Shown here: positions 52,215-63,590 of the stretch, in pieces
Numbering within the stretch: the first letter of the stretch is position 1
Layout: the number at the start of each line of letters is the position of its first letter
Assembly: GCF_045679555.1 (NCBI RefSeq)
Contig: NC_092098.1
Location: forward strand, 22,598,038-22,662,037
Length of the DNA stretch: 64,000 nucleotides
DNA from: Salvelinus alpinus
Lineage: Eukaryota; Chordata; Actinopteri; Salmoniformes; Salmonidae
Direction of reading: 5' to 3'
Program-made: the position numbers and the translations under genes
The notes under the pieces: generated by a model
What the model saw: only the letters and a program-made list of their open reading frames with translations
The model's database searches: none
What the model was told of the DNA's origin: nothing

Positions 52215-54044
52215 GAAATATACCATGCAAAAATGACAGAAGGGAAATCCCGTCAGCATCAGGACAACCACAGGGTGTTGGTACTCCCCATCCTCCTTCA
52301 GACACTCCCTCGGATGGTGAAGTGGCAGTCCTGGGGGCACAGAAAAGGCCTTGGTATGATCAGCACTGGTGTCTTACTGTAGCAGAGGCTTTAGACAGTA
52401 TTTCTACAGCCGCTTGTCTTACCTGGTGTGGTTTGTCAGGCCTTCGGAAGAAGTCACAGTAGATGTATCCCTGAAGACCTTCTGCCTCAGGGACAACAGC
52501 CTGTGAACCAACGGACATGCAGCACTGCTTGAAATAAAATCCATCCCCAGCTAGGTAAACAGCACAGTAACGAGACTTTAAAATGACAAAAAGCCAAGCA
52601 GCAACTATTACATTTTCTGCTGATTCACTCAAAGGGGCCCCCAGACATTGGTGTTGAGTGTCATACAGACAGACAGACTGTTCTCTCACCATCTTGCGGA
52701 GGTCTTCGCTCCACGCCTCCCCTGCCATGGGCTGTTCATTCTGGAAGGAGACCCCCAGCAGCTGACTAAACAGCATGTTGAGGCCCTCCATGCAGGCCCC
52801 CAGGGAGAAGTAAGGACTGTACAGGCAGGGATCTATCTTATACTTGCACACACACATACACTCATAACATAGCCTTATCACAGACTGTTTTCTGAATCAC
52901 ATTAAGCAATACACAAGCCCCCCCTAGAGGCATTTTAGTAGAAAATAAAGCTCAGGTACTCCTGTCAATCATTAAATTGTTTATTTAGGATATTCCCTAC
53001 GATTCCTTGTCCTTATATTCTGTCCACTGAGAACATACACATAGGGTTATTACAGAACTATATAGACCTTTGTATAGGTATCTTACCTCTCTGCCAACAC
53101 AGCACCGCTGAAGTAGGGGTGGTCCCTTGGCATGAGTTCCTGAGATAAAAAACTATTGAAAGGATTGTCTTAATCTCCTAAACATGAATGTCAGAACAGA
53201 GCTGATTAAATGCATTTATAAGATGACTCACAATACTTCTTGAGTTCATTTTCATCTTCATGTCCCTCATCAGGTTAAAATCTTTGGCAGTTCTGAAATG
53301 CAAAATAGGGACATTATTGTGTGAGCATGTGCCACATGTACAAAACATTTATTTGTTGTACAGAGTGGTCATGCCAGTGTCTGGGTATCTGACTCCGGAG
53401 AGTTTGTCTGTCCGCAATTCAAGGAATTTCATGACAGTCTCTGCCAAACAAAACATACACAACACACTGGTCAACACAGTACACACTTCTCTGTTTGTAG
53501 AATCAAAGTCAATGAAATAGTTTATACAAGCAGCGGAGCACTAAGAAATTAGGCTAATGGCCAGAGTGCTTTACCTGGGGTCCTGGCCATGGTTCCCTTT
53601 AAAGCCCTGTGTGCAAAAGATTCATAGCCCACTAAGTTGGCTAGGTTATTCCTACAAGCCAGCAGGTCATCCACACAAAGCAGCAGACTTGAATTCGGGA
53701 AGAGGAAGATTTTATAAGCAGCCTCTCGCACCTCAGAGAAAAGGACAAGCATATAATAACTATAGGCTACTGCACAGCAAACCATCATGCCCAATACCAT
53801 TTCCTACTATGGGATGGTAGATGGAAGACCACTAATTATGTACAGAGATAAACCTGTGGGTTGCACGCACACCTGCAAACACAAAAACACACCAGTTCAT
53901 CAGGAGAGTCTGAATTGAGGCCTATCTGGATGGAGCTGCTGTCTATGGAGAAGCAATGCCGGATGTATTCTGGCAGGGCCATCATCTTGTGGACAGATTC
54001 CACAATCATGCTGTTGTGGCTGCAGTCGGAGTCCTGACACTTTA

Positions 54045-54537
54045 AAGTTTTTGTAGGCACCAAAGTGGCCAAGATTCAAGAGCTAACAGATCTCTGTGCA
54101 TGGTGTTATGTGGATTCGGCGAGGAATCCTGTATACGACATCATGAGAGGCAAGACTTTGAAATACCTTGCAGAGTCTTGCCCAACAGATGGAGCCAAGG
54201 ACCACCATTCCTCCTTCAAAGTCCAGATGAGTGGTCAGCTAAGCCAAATGTTCATCCTGCGGAGGACGCATCAGAACTCGGGAAGCAATCCTACATCGAT
54301 GTCAATGCAGTTGCTGGTTCCCAAGACCCAGATGTGAGCCAGTGTACTACCTGGAAGGAGTTTCTAGAAGTTACTATGGAAGTGCTACATGGGGTGGCAG
54401 GTCAGGGTGGTGACCCTTCCACAGAAGACTACCAAGAAGCTGAGACAGTCATCTTCAAAAGAGCCCAGGGAGAGAGTTTCCCAAATGAGCTGCATCTCCT
54501 GAAAGCTGGTAAGCCTTCCCCAACGGAAATATGCAAA
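54045..54537 (+). mobile_element. BEL/Pao-type retrotransposon fragment
   Basis: Frame 54065-54190 (KIQELTDLCAWCYVDS) then, after a frameshift, 54190-54537 (NRWSQGPPFLLQSPDEW, ESFPNELHLLKAGKP, then stop). These resemble the end of the RNase H region and the integrase lead-in of Pao-type pol proteins, as I remember them. No LTRs nearby. It lies directly upstream of the first MIPEP exon found. Confidence 0.6.
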
Positions 54538-54886
54538 TAAATGCTAGAATGGCCAATAGGATCTCACTAGCTCGTGCTTGGCTCTGCCCACCTCCTTAGT
54601 TGTTCTGCCCACTATGATTAATTTGCTCTCATTGAAAATGACAGGCTCTGGTCTATCTTGGGTTAGTTTCAAAAATCTGAAACTATAGATATGTGTGTAT
54701 AGTTTATGTGGGTATTTGATTGTGTAGATGCATTCAAGTTCATGCAGTTGTGTGAGGATGATGGTGCTGCATTGTAGTGCTGTGTGGCTGCATCCCTCTG
54801 ATCTTTCATTATTGAAGTCACAGCCATGTTAGGCTGTATTGTCCTGTGCAGCACATAACCTATGGTAGCCATATTAATGTTTATAG

Positions 54887-57800
54887 CCAGTGCTTAATTT
54901 GACCCGGATTCTGCTGGAACAGGATCTGGCACCTCTCCATTTTGGACTGTTTCGTTCCAGAACCTATTTGGCTGGATCTGGTACCTCTCATGACAAAATT
55001 ATTTTCACTTTTTGCAATGCTACATTATTTTTTTTTAATGTTGATTTGGGTTGTGCTGGCCCGGGTTTATGGTTTGCGCAACATAGGTTACAATGTTTGA
55101 GACTAACACATGGCTGTGTGAGAAGCGCTCCAGAATCTCAAAAAGAACTAGAGTGAGATTCACTTTCTATAATCTCTCTCCGCTCTGATATACATGAGCC
55201 TGCAACTCTCATCTTTCTGGCGTTGTGCTTCCTCCTTTATTTCCCTATATAATCATAGCCGTGCAAAGGGTTCTGTTAAATTAAAAATAAATTTACCAAA
55301 GTTATAGAATTACTGCTGTCTGTTCAGAAAGAAATTCAATTATTCAGAATAGCCTACTACACCATGAGAATGCCTATAATTTAGCCACAAAGGATCAATA
55401 GCTTCTTTAAAAAACAAATTGCATAGCTATGGTTGTAGCCCAATAACAAGGCATGGCCTAAAGCCCAGAACTCTGTCAAATCTGTCAGTGAACAAACAGC
55501 ATGTAGACAAAACAGGCCTTTGGCAATATTTCAAATACAATCATGGTAAAACACAGGTTGGAAAGCAAATGGCTCCTGCTGAAAAGAGAAGACTAATCTG
55601 TCTGTTGTAGACTATCAAAATCAACTTCCAAATATTGTTTTACAAAGTAAAACAAGAGAGAGAGGCTTTTGGCACGAGCCATCTGCCATTACCAGTGAGT
55701 GAGCTGCACATCATTGGGTGAGTCAGTGAAACTGGAAAGCATTTTTAGGACTATAGTTTCCTCCTCATATTGTAGCCTACAATATGTGTCTCCACCCACC
55801 TAGGCCTAGGCTATTGATTGGTTCAAGACAAGGTCGTTTTATTGATCTGAGCTTCTCAGTTTGTCTGTGTCAAAGTAGCCTGTCATTTCGATAATTTGTG
55901 TGGTATAAAATAATATTCTGCCAAAGTCTCCAGTTATTTAAAATGAAGTGGAATTGCTTGAAATGCATTTATAAAAAGGTCAATTCTATCCCAGGCCCCA
56001 GGCTACTAAAAATGTTCCCTATGTGTGCAACTACTCTATGTTCCCTACTAAGTGCCTCTACTCTACTGCTCTGTGCCACTACGCAAATGGGATGATATGC
56101 ATGCAATAATTTACGCTAACGTTTTTTTAGATTGTATTATTAGAAAAAATATATACAGTTGAAGTCGGAAGTTTACATACACCTTAGCTAAAAACATTTA
56201 AACTCCGTTTATCACAATTCCTGACATTTAATCAGAGTAAAAATTCCCTGTCTTAGGTCAGTTAGGATCACCACTTTATTTTAAGAATGTGAAATGTTAG
56301 AATAATAGTAGAGAGAATGATTTATTTCAGCTTTTGTTTCTTTCATCACATTCCCAGTGGGTCAGAAGTTGACATACACTCAATTAGTATTTGGTAGCAT
56401 TGCCTTTAAATTGTTTAACTTTGGTCAAACTTTTAGGGTAGCCTTCCACAAGCTTCCCACAATAAGTTGGGTGAATTTTGGCCCATTCCTCCTGACAGAG
56501 CTGGTGTAACTGAGTCAGGTTTCTAGGCTTCCTTGCTCGCACACACTTTTTCAGTTCTGCCAACAAATTTTCTATGGGATTGAGGTCAGGGCTTTGTGAT
56601 TGCCACTCCAATACCTTGACTTTGTTGTCCTTAAGCCATTTTGCCACAACTTTGGAAGTATGCTTGGGGTCATTGTCCATTTGGAAGACCCATTTGCGAC
56701 CAAGCTTTGACTTCCTGACTGATGTCTTGAGATGTTGCTTCAAAATATCCACATATTTTTCCTGCCTCATGATGCCATCTAGTTTGTGAAGTGCACCAGT
56801 CCCTCCTGCAGTAAAGCACCCCCACAACATGATGCTGCCACCCCCGTGTTTCATGGTTGGAATGGTGTTCTTCAGCTTGCAAGCCTCCCCCCTTTCCTTC
56901 CAAACATAACGATGGTCATTATGGCCAAACAATTCTATTTTTGTTTCATCTGACCAGAGGGCATTTCTCCAAAAAGTAAGATATTTGTCCCCATGTGCAG
57001 TTGCAAACCGTAGTCTGGATTTTTTATGGCGTTTTTGGAGCAGTGGCTTTTTCCTTGCTGAGCGGCCTTCAGATTATGTCGATATTGGACTCGTTTTACT
57101 ATGGATATAGATACTTTTGTACCTGTTTCCTCCAGCATCTTCACAAGGACATTTGCTGTTGTTCTGGGATTGATTTGCACTTTTCGCACCAAAGTATGTT
57201 CATGTCTATGAGACAGAACGCGTCTCCTTCCTGAGCGGTATGACGGCTGTGTGGTCCCATGGTGTTTATACTTGCGTACTATTGTTTGTACAGATGAACG
57301 TGGTACCGTCAGGCATTTGGAAATTGCTCCCAAGGATGAACCAGACTTGTGGAGGTCTACAAAAACAATTCTGGGGTCTTGGCTGATATCTTTTGATTTT
57401 CCCATGATGTCAAGCAAAGAGGCACTGAGTTTGAAGGTAGGTCTTGAACTACATCCACAGGTACACCTCCAATTGACTCAAATTATGTCAATTAGCCTAT
57501 CAGAAGCTTCTAAAGCCATGACATAATTTTCTGGAATTTTCCAAGCTGTTTAAAGGCACAGTCAACTTAGTGTATGTAAACTTCTGACCCACTGGAATTG
57601 TGATAGAGTAAATTATAAGTGAAATAATCTGACTGTAAACAATTGTTGGAAAAATTACTTGTGTCATGCACAAAGTTGATGTCCTAACCGACTTGTTATA
57701 GTTTGTTAACAAGAAATTTGTGGAGTGGTTGAAAAACTAGTTTTAATGACTCCAACCTAAGTTTATGTAAACTTCCGACTTCAACTGTATATGCATATAT

Positions 57801-58212
57801 ATATATGCGTTCCGGTACCTCAGAGCTCCCAAGGTCATCCCCCCTCACCTCACTTTTTGTTCTGGCCTCTTACAATTTACAAATTAACCTTTTTTCAGCA
57901 GTAGGCTGAATCAGCTAAATCAGGGTCACACAGTGTTTCTTAGTAACAAAAGTACACCTCACACACATGGTTATGGTCTTAAAAAAATAGGACACCTGTA
58001 CCCTGTCAGATATAGACTTGAAATGTATTCAATTTTGAGTTTGCATCCCAATATTACACTTATATAAATCACAGATGATTGAAATATAACAAAATCGTTT
58101 GACATAGAAACACTGGCTTTTTGGCTGTTTAAGATAAATAAAAATGATGTTGTTTTATTTATGAAAAATATTAATAGCATTCCAGAAAAGGGATTTAAGC
58201 ACTGGTAATAGC
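54887..58212. mobile_element. hAT-like non-autonomous element containing Tc1 B2
   Basis: Left 'cagtgcttaatttg' (54887) and right 'ggatttaagcactg' (58212) form inverted ends. The 8-base flanks 'tttatagc' and 'gtaatagc' agree at 6 of 8, as expected for an old hAT target duplication. Without the Tc1 at 56156-57787 it is about 1.7 kb, with no transposase seen. Tentative. Confidence 0.45.
56156..57787 (-). mobile_element. Sleeping-Beauty-type Tc1, family B, copy B2, nearly intact
   Basis: 1632 bp with both ends ('cagttgaagtcggaagttta' 56156; '...acttcaactg' 57787), TA on each side, and both inner direct repeats (56355 and 57580), the full IR/DR layout. Transposase on minus: 57417-about 57070 ([41 protein letters not shown]) and, one frame over, about 57070-56384 ([74 protein letters not shown], ending FKGNATKY). 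Catalytic D, D and E codons are all present. One lost A in the NLKG region near 57070 is the main break; the C-terminal frame is otherwise open. Confidence 0.96.
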
Positions 58213-58838
58213 CTATGTATTAAGGTTGTATTAATATTATACCTGCCATTTACTATAGTATTTATTTTCTCCTTTTACTTTCTGAACCACACACACACAC
58301 TTAAAATGCATTAGCCCATACACTGTGCTGTGCTGTTCCTGCTCTATGCGAATCAGCATCATTAAACCACCTCAACTGGAATCGTACTTGTCTGTCATCT
58401 GTGCCGTTACAAGCACCTGGGAAAGAACACATTAAGTGCTAAGAAAACCCTAAGAATATACAGTCCAACAGGTCCTCCACTTCACCTGTAGATCTGATAT
58501 AATTGGATGGTAAGACTTGCATCCAGCCAACCAGAAAAAGCATTTCAGGCCTTCTTGAAAGTAAGGATAATCCTTGTCCTGCAAAGAAACATTATACAAA
58601 TATTGTCAAAAATTAAACAGTTAACTGTTTTTCTTTGGCAAGCAGTAGGCATTTAGAATGAAATGTAGAGTGGAGTTGTATAGGTACGAAATGACATCAC
58701 CTGCCCTGCATACCTTAAAAATTATTTGCCGATCATCATTTATTCGAAAAACACCGTTTCATAATTTGTTGCAATAAATAAAGTTTGACAAAATAAAAAT
58801 CCACCCCTGTTGAACAGATACAATTTTTGTTGGGGGCG
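58213..58838. other. Unassigned spacer
   Basis: Contains a short (ac)n run near 58292. No gene recognised. Confidence 0.3.
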
Positions 58839-58839
58839 G

Positions 58840-61800
58840 GGTTGCAATTCACTGCAGAGATAGCCTGCAGAGTTCTGTCTTACTATCCAGGTCTGTACCC
58901 AAACAATTCGAGCTTCTACTTTTAAAAATCCACCTTTCCAGAAACAAGTCTCTCACCGTTGCCACTTGCTATAGACCACCCTCTGCCCCCAGTTGTGCCC
59001 TGGACACCATATGTGAATTGATTGCCCCCCATCTATCTTCAGAGCTCGTGCTGCTAGGTGACCTAAACTGTGACATGCTTAACAATCCAGCCATCCTAAA
59101 ATCTAAGCTTGATGCCCTCAATCTCACACAAATTATCAATGGACCCACCAGGTACAACCCCAAATCCGTAAACACGGGCACCCTCATAGATATCATCCTA
59201 ACCAACTTGCCCTCCAAATACACCTCTGCTGTCTTCAACCAAGGTCTCAGCGATCACTGCCTCATTGCCTGCATCCATAATGGGTCTGCGGTCAAACGAC
59301 CACCCCTCATCACTGTCAAACGCTCCATAAAACAATTCAGCGAGCAGGCCTTTCTAATCGACCTGGTCCGGGTATCCTGGAAGGATATTGACCTCATCCC
59401 GTCAGTAGAGGATGCCTGGTTATTCTTTAAAAGTGCCTCCCTCACCATCTTAAATAAGCATGCCCCATTCAAAAAATGTAGAACCAGGAACAGATATAGC
59501 CCTTGGTTCTCTCCAGACCTGACTGCCCTTGACCAGCACACAAACATCCTGTGGTGTACAGCATTAGCATCGAATTGCCCCCGTGATATGCAACTTTTCA
59601 GGGAAGTCAGGAACAAATATACACAGGCAGTTAGGAAAGCTAAGGCTAGCTTTTTCAAACAGAAATTTGCATCCTGCACCACTGCACTTTGTATACCAGG
59701 GTTGGCTGGCCTTCTCTAGTCACTCGTAGGCTCAGTCACTGGTATACTTTTATTTACAAAGCCATTTTGGGTTTACTACCTTTTTATTTGGGCATTTTTA
59801 TTGTTCAGAAATGTGGTGGGTACTCTCTTCGTTCGCTAGACTTTATCCTGCTAACTGTTCCAAATGTCCGAACTGAATTTGGTAAAAGGTCTTTTATGTA
59901 CTCTGCGCCATCGTCTTGGAACACCTTACAAAATAATTTTAAACTGGAAGAACTTGTCCCGATTGGTGTTTTTAAATCACTGATGAAGGATTTTGAGGCT
60001 GATTCCCTGACCTGTCAATGTTTTTAATTTGCTGTTTTTGATATTGTTATACTCTTGTGAACTCAATGGTTTTTACTAGATTACTTGTAGTTTTTCATGT
60101 TGTCTGTCTGTAATTTTTTGTAATGACTTGGTGCTGCCTATCTTGGCCAGGACGCTCTTGAAAAAGAGATTTTAAATCTCAATGAGCCCTTCCTGGTTAA
60201 ATAAAGGTTAAATAAAATAAATAAAATAAAACAAACTCCAAAAAGTTCTGGGACACTGTAAAGTCCAAGGAGAATAAGAGCACCTCCTCCCAGATGCCAA
60301 CTGCACTGAGGCTAGGAAACACTGTCACCACCGATAAACCCACTATGATTGAGAATTTCAATAAACATTTTTCTACGGCTGGCCATGCTTTCCACCTGGC
60401 TACCCCAACAGCACTGCAACCCCCACAGCAACTCGCCAAAGCTTCCCCCATTTCTCCTTCACCCAAATCCAGATAGCTGATGTTTTGAAAGAGCTGCAAA
60501 ATCTGGACCCCTACAAATCAGCCGGGCAAGACAATCTGGACCCTCTCTATCTAAAATGATCTGCCGAAATTGTTGCAACCCCTATCACTAGCCTGATCAA
60601 CCTCTCTTTTGTATCGTCTGAGATTCCCAGAGATTGGAAAACTGAAGAGGGAAAGGCCCTCTTCAAAGGGGGAGACACTCTAGACCCAAACTGCTACAGA
60701 CCTAAATCTATCCTACCCTGCCTTTCTAAGATCTTTGAAAGCCAAGTTAACAAACAGATTACCGACCATTTCGAATCCCACCGTACCTTCTCCGCTATGC
60801 AATCTGGTTTCAGAGCTGGTCATGGGTGCACCTCAGCCACGCTCAAGGTCCTAAATGATATCATAAACGTCATCAATAAGAAACATTACTCTGCAGCCGT
60901 ATTCATCGACCTGGCTAAGGCTTTCGACTCTTTAAATCACAACATTCTTATTGGCAGACTCAACAGCCTTAGTTTCTCAAATGACTGCCTCGTCTGGTTC
61001 ACCAACTACTTCTCTGATAGAGTTCAGTGTGTCAAATCGGAGGGCCTGTTTTCCGAACCTCTGGCAGTCTCTATGGGGGTGCCACAGGGTTCAGTTCTCG
61101 GGCCGACTCTCTTCTCTGTGTACGTCAATTGATGTCGCTCTTGCTGCTGGTGATTCTTTGATCCACCTCTACGCAGACGACACCATTCTCTATACCTCTG
61201 GCCTTTCTTTGGACACTGTGTTAACTAACCTCCAGACGAGCTTCAATGCCATACAACTCTCCTTCCGTGGCCTCCAACTGCTCTTAAATGCTAGTAAAAC
61301 TAAATGCATGCTTTTCAACCGATCGCTGCCTGCACCCGCCCGCCTGTCCAGCATCACTACTCTAGACAGTTCTGACTTAGAATATGTGGACAACTACAAA
61401 TACCTAGGTGTCTGGTTAAACTGTAAACTCTCCTTCCAGACTCACATTAAACATCTCCTATCCAAAATTAAATCTAGAATCGGCTTCCTATTTCGCATAC
61501 CAAGCCTCCTTCACTCATGCTGCCAAACATACCCTCGTAAAACTGACCATCCTACCGATCCTCGACTTCGGCAATGTCATTTACAAAATAGCCTCCAACA
61601 CTCTACTCAGCAAATTGGATGCAGTCTATCACAGTGCCATCCGTTTTGTCACCAAAGCCCCATATACTACCCACCACTGCGACTGGTACGCTCTCGTTGG
61701 CTGGCCCTCGCTTCATACTTGTTGCCAAATCCACTGGCTCCAGGTCATCTACAAGTGTTTGCTAGGTAAAGCCCCACTTTATCTCAGCTCACTGGTCACC

Positions 61801-61895
61801 ATAGCAGCACCCACCCGTAGCACGCGCTCCAGCAGGTATATCTCACTGGTCACCCCCAAAGCCAATTCTTCCTTTGGCCGCCTCTCGATTGGATC
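58840..61895 (+). mobile_element. LINE family E, copy E3, with another LINE inside
   Basis: Plus strand. Endonuclease part 58975-59690 (IAPHLSSELVLLGDLNCDML, GTLIDIILTNLPSKY, YSPWFSPDLTALDQH), resuming after the insertion at 60233 (FWDTVKSKE-like), then RT: MQSGFRAGHGCTSATL (60797), [34 protein letters not shown] (61075-61130), YADDTILY (61168). A single extra T near 61129 creates an in-frame TGA and shifts the frame. C-terminal domain to 61890 (KYLGVWLNCKLSFQTHIK, YHSAIRFVTKAPYTTHHCD). 5' truncated at about 58840. It also ends abruptly at 61895 without the family 3' tail, which is unusual for a LINE and suggests a later deletion. Confidence 0.88.
59688..60232 (+). mobile_element. 5'-truncated LINE (family G) inside LINE E3
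   Basis: Frame 59689-60027 is a LINE C-terminal domain (WPSLVTRRLSHWYTFIYKA, SWNTLQNNFKLEELVP). The 3' UTR ends 'ttcctggttaaataaagg' followed by (ataaa)n. The tail 'aaaaagagattttaaatctc' is a stem-loop, built like the one in LINE E. E3 resumes directly at 60233. Confidence 0.8.
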
Positions 61896-62610
61896 GTCTC
61901 TCACCAATCAGAGTATAAAAGCCAATGATGAATTTTCAAACCGCCGTGTTACCTACGTGTCTTCTGGCTCTGGCCCAATCCATCGGTTTCTGAACCTATC
62001 AGGCGGCCACGAATGTGTTTGGCGATGTCATAAGAATGCCCCCGCCACAGCAAGGGTCATTTTAAGATGTAATTAGGGTCATTTTAAGATGTAAGGCTTG
62101 AAAATCCATTCAGTAATTTTAGCATATTGTAGTACAACCCAAACCAGATTTCGTAGTGGTGGCGCTCTAAACATTTGCAAATTCCCATAGGAACACAGCC
62201 ATTTGAAATGCGCAGGGCTTGTGCAATGTGCCATGCTTTCATTTTTTTGTCTTACAGGAATGATATACATATGAGTAGAAAACTGGAGTTGTGAGTTTGG
62301 TATGTCGTTGGTCTGTTGGTCCTTATTCTGGTTAAAATATCAACAGTAAAGTATCATTAAACTGACTTTTCAGAACTCTGGTACTGCCAGATTGAGTTTT
62401 CTATCACCTGGCACATGCGCAAAACCATGTAAACTCCTACAAGATTTAAGGTTTCAAAGTGTGAATCGCGTGCATGTGCATACCTTGTGCACGTGCCGTT
62501 GGTTATTAACAAAAAAATTATGAGCCACATACAGAGACTCGTGTTTTGAAGTCGGTTTAGTAATACATTCCTGTGGATATTTTGTCAAAATAAGGACCAA
62601 CCGCACAGAC
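61896..62610. other. Unassigned region with a 24-bp direct repeat
   Basis: 'agggtcattttaagatgtaa' occurs twice, at about 62053 and 62077. The segment 62100-62220 ('aaaccagatttcgtagtggt') looks like an interspersed repeat, but I cannot name it. Confidence 0.35.
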
Positions 62611-62611
62611 A

Positions 62612-62756
62612 ACCAGTAGCACTACACAGCTGATTCAAATAACCAACTCATTATCAAATGTTGATTATTTGAATCAGCTGTGTTGTGCTGGGGCAAAAAC
62701 GAAAACATGCACCTAGGGAAGGCCCCAGGACCGAGTTTGGGAAACCCTGAACTAGA
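62612..62756. mobile_element. Palindromic MITE fragment
   Basis: Arms 62618-62641 and 62666-62689 are inverse complements with one mismatch. The right flank 'ccaggaccgagtttgggaaa' is the typical outer end. The left outer end is missing. Confidence 0.7.
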
Positions 62757-62767
62757 TCAACATGATT

Positions 62768-63085
62768 TTATACAAAAATATAAATGCAACATGCAACAAT
62801 TTCAACGATTTTACTGAGTTACAGTTCATATAAGGAAATCAGTCAATTTATCCACTGGGGAGCCAGGCCCAGCCAATCAGAATGAGTTTTTCACCACAAA
62901 ATGGCTTTATTACAGACAGAAATACTCCTCAGTTTCATCAGCTGAGGGGATGTAAACTAATTTGTGCACAAAATTTGAGAGAAATAATATTTTTCTGCAT
63001 ATGGAACATTTCTGGGATCTTTAATTTCAGCTCATGAGACATGGGACCAACACTTTACATGGTGCATTCATATTTTTGTTTAGTA
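62768..63085. mobile_element. Tc1-like family F, internally deleted
   Basis: Ends 'tataaatgcaacatgcaac' (62779) and 'catatttttgtttagtat' (63069) are inverted. The interior jumps from 'gaaatcagtcaattt' to 'ggggagccaggcccagcc' and has no transposase: a deletion derivative. Confidence 0.8.
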
Positions 63086-63169
63086 TATGTGCTAACCTTT
63101 GTTCTAGGTGTGATACACACTTCTTAATGTACTGAATATATGGTGAGTTTCTTTCTTGCAGCCCTACGG

Positions 63170-63590
63170 TACTTAAATTAGCTATATGTCATATGTTTCC
63201 ATTGTAATTTCAGAAAATGTCCTTAATATACAGTATCTACAGTAATAGTGGAATGATAGTTTCACAATATTTTTCCACAAAAAATGTTTTGGAGCCACAC
63301 AAAATTGGATTCTAATGGTGCAGCCTTCTTATTGGTAAACAATTATCGGGGGCCAGCAATGGGCAAACTTCTAACATCTCTCAGCCCCAGTCCATTTGAC
63401 AAGAAATTTGCTAGCCCCCGTTAATTTTACAATCTTTTTTTACCAAAAAAGAAGGCTGCACCATTAGAATGCACTTTTGGTTGAGCCCAATAACGTTTTG
63501 GGGGATGAAATGTTGTGAAACACTAATGTTCCACTATTTCTGTAGATATGACATTACGATGCAAAAATATTACATACAGCTCCTTTAATG
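63170..63590. repeat. Foldback element with long imperfect terminal repeats
   Basis: Core arms 63309-63330 and 63449-63470 are perfect 22-bp inverse complements ('ggtgcagccttctt'). Complementarity continues outwards with gaps ('atctacagtaatagtgg' near 63235 against 'ccactatttctgtagat' near 63533) to about 63170 and 63590. Non-coding; probably a MITE. Confidence 0.7.

Noticed and set aside
54065..54540. New host gene upstream of MIPEP
   Set aside because: The residues resemble the RNase H/integrase border of BEL/Pao elements, and the frame is broken.
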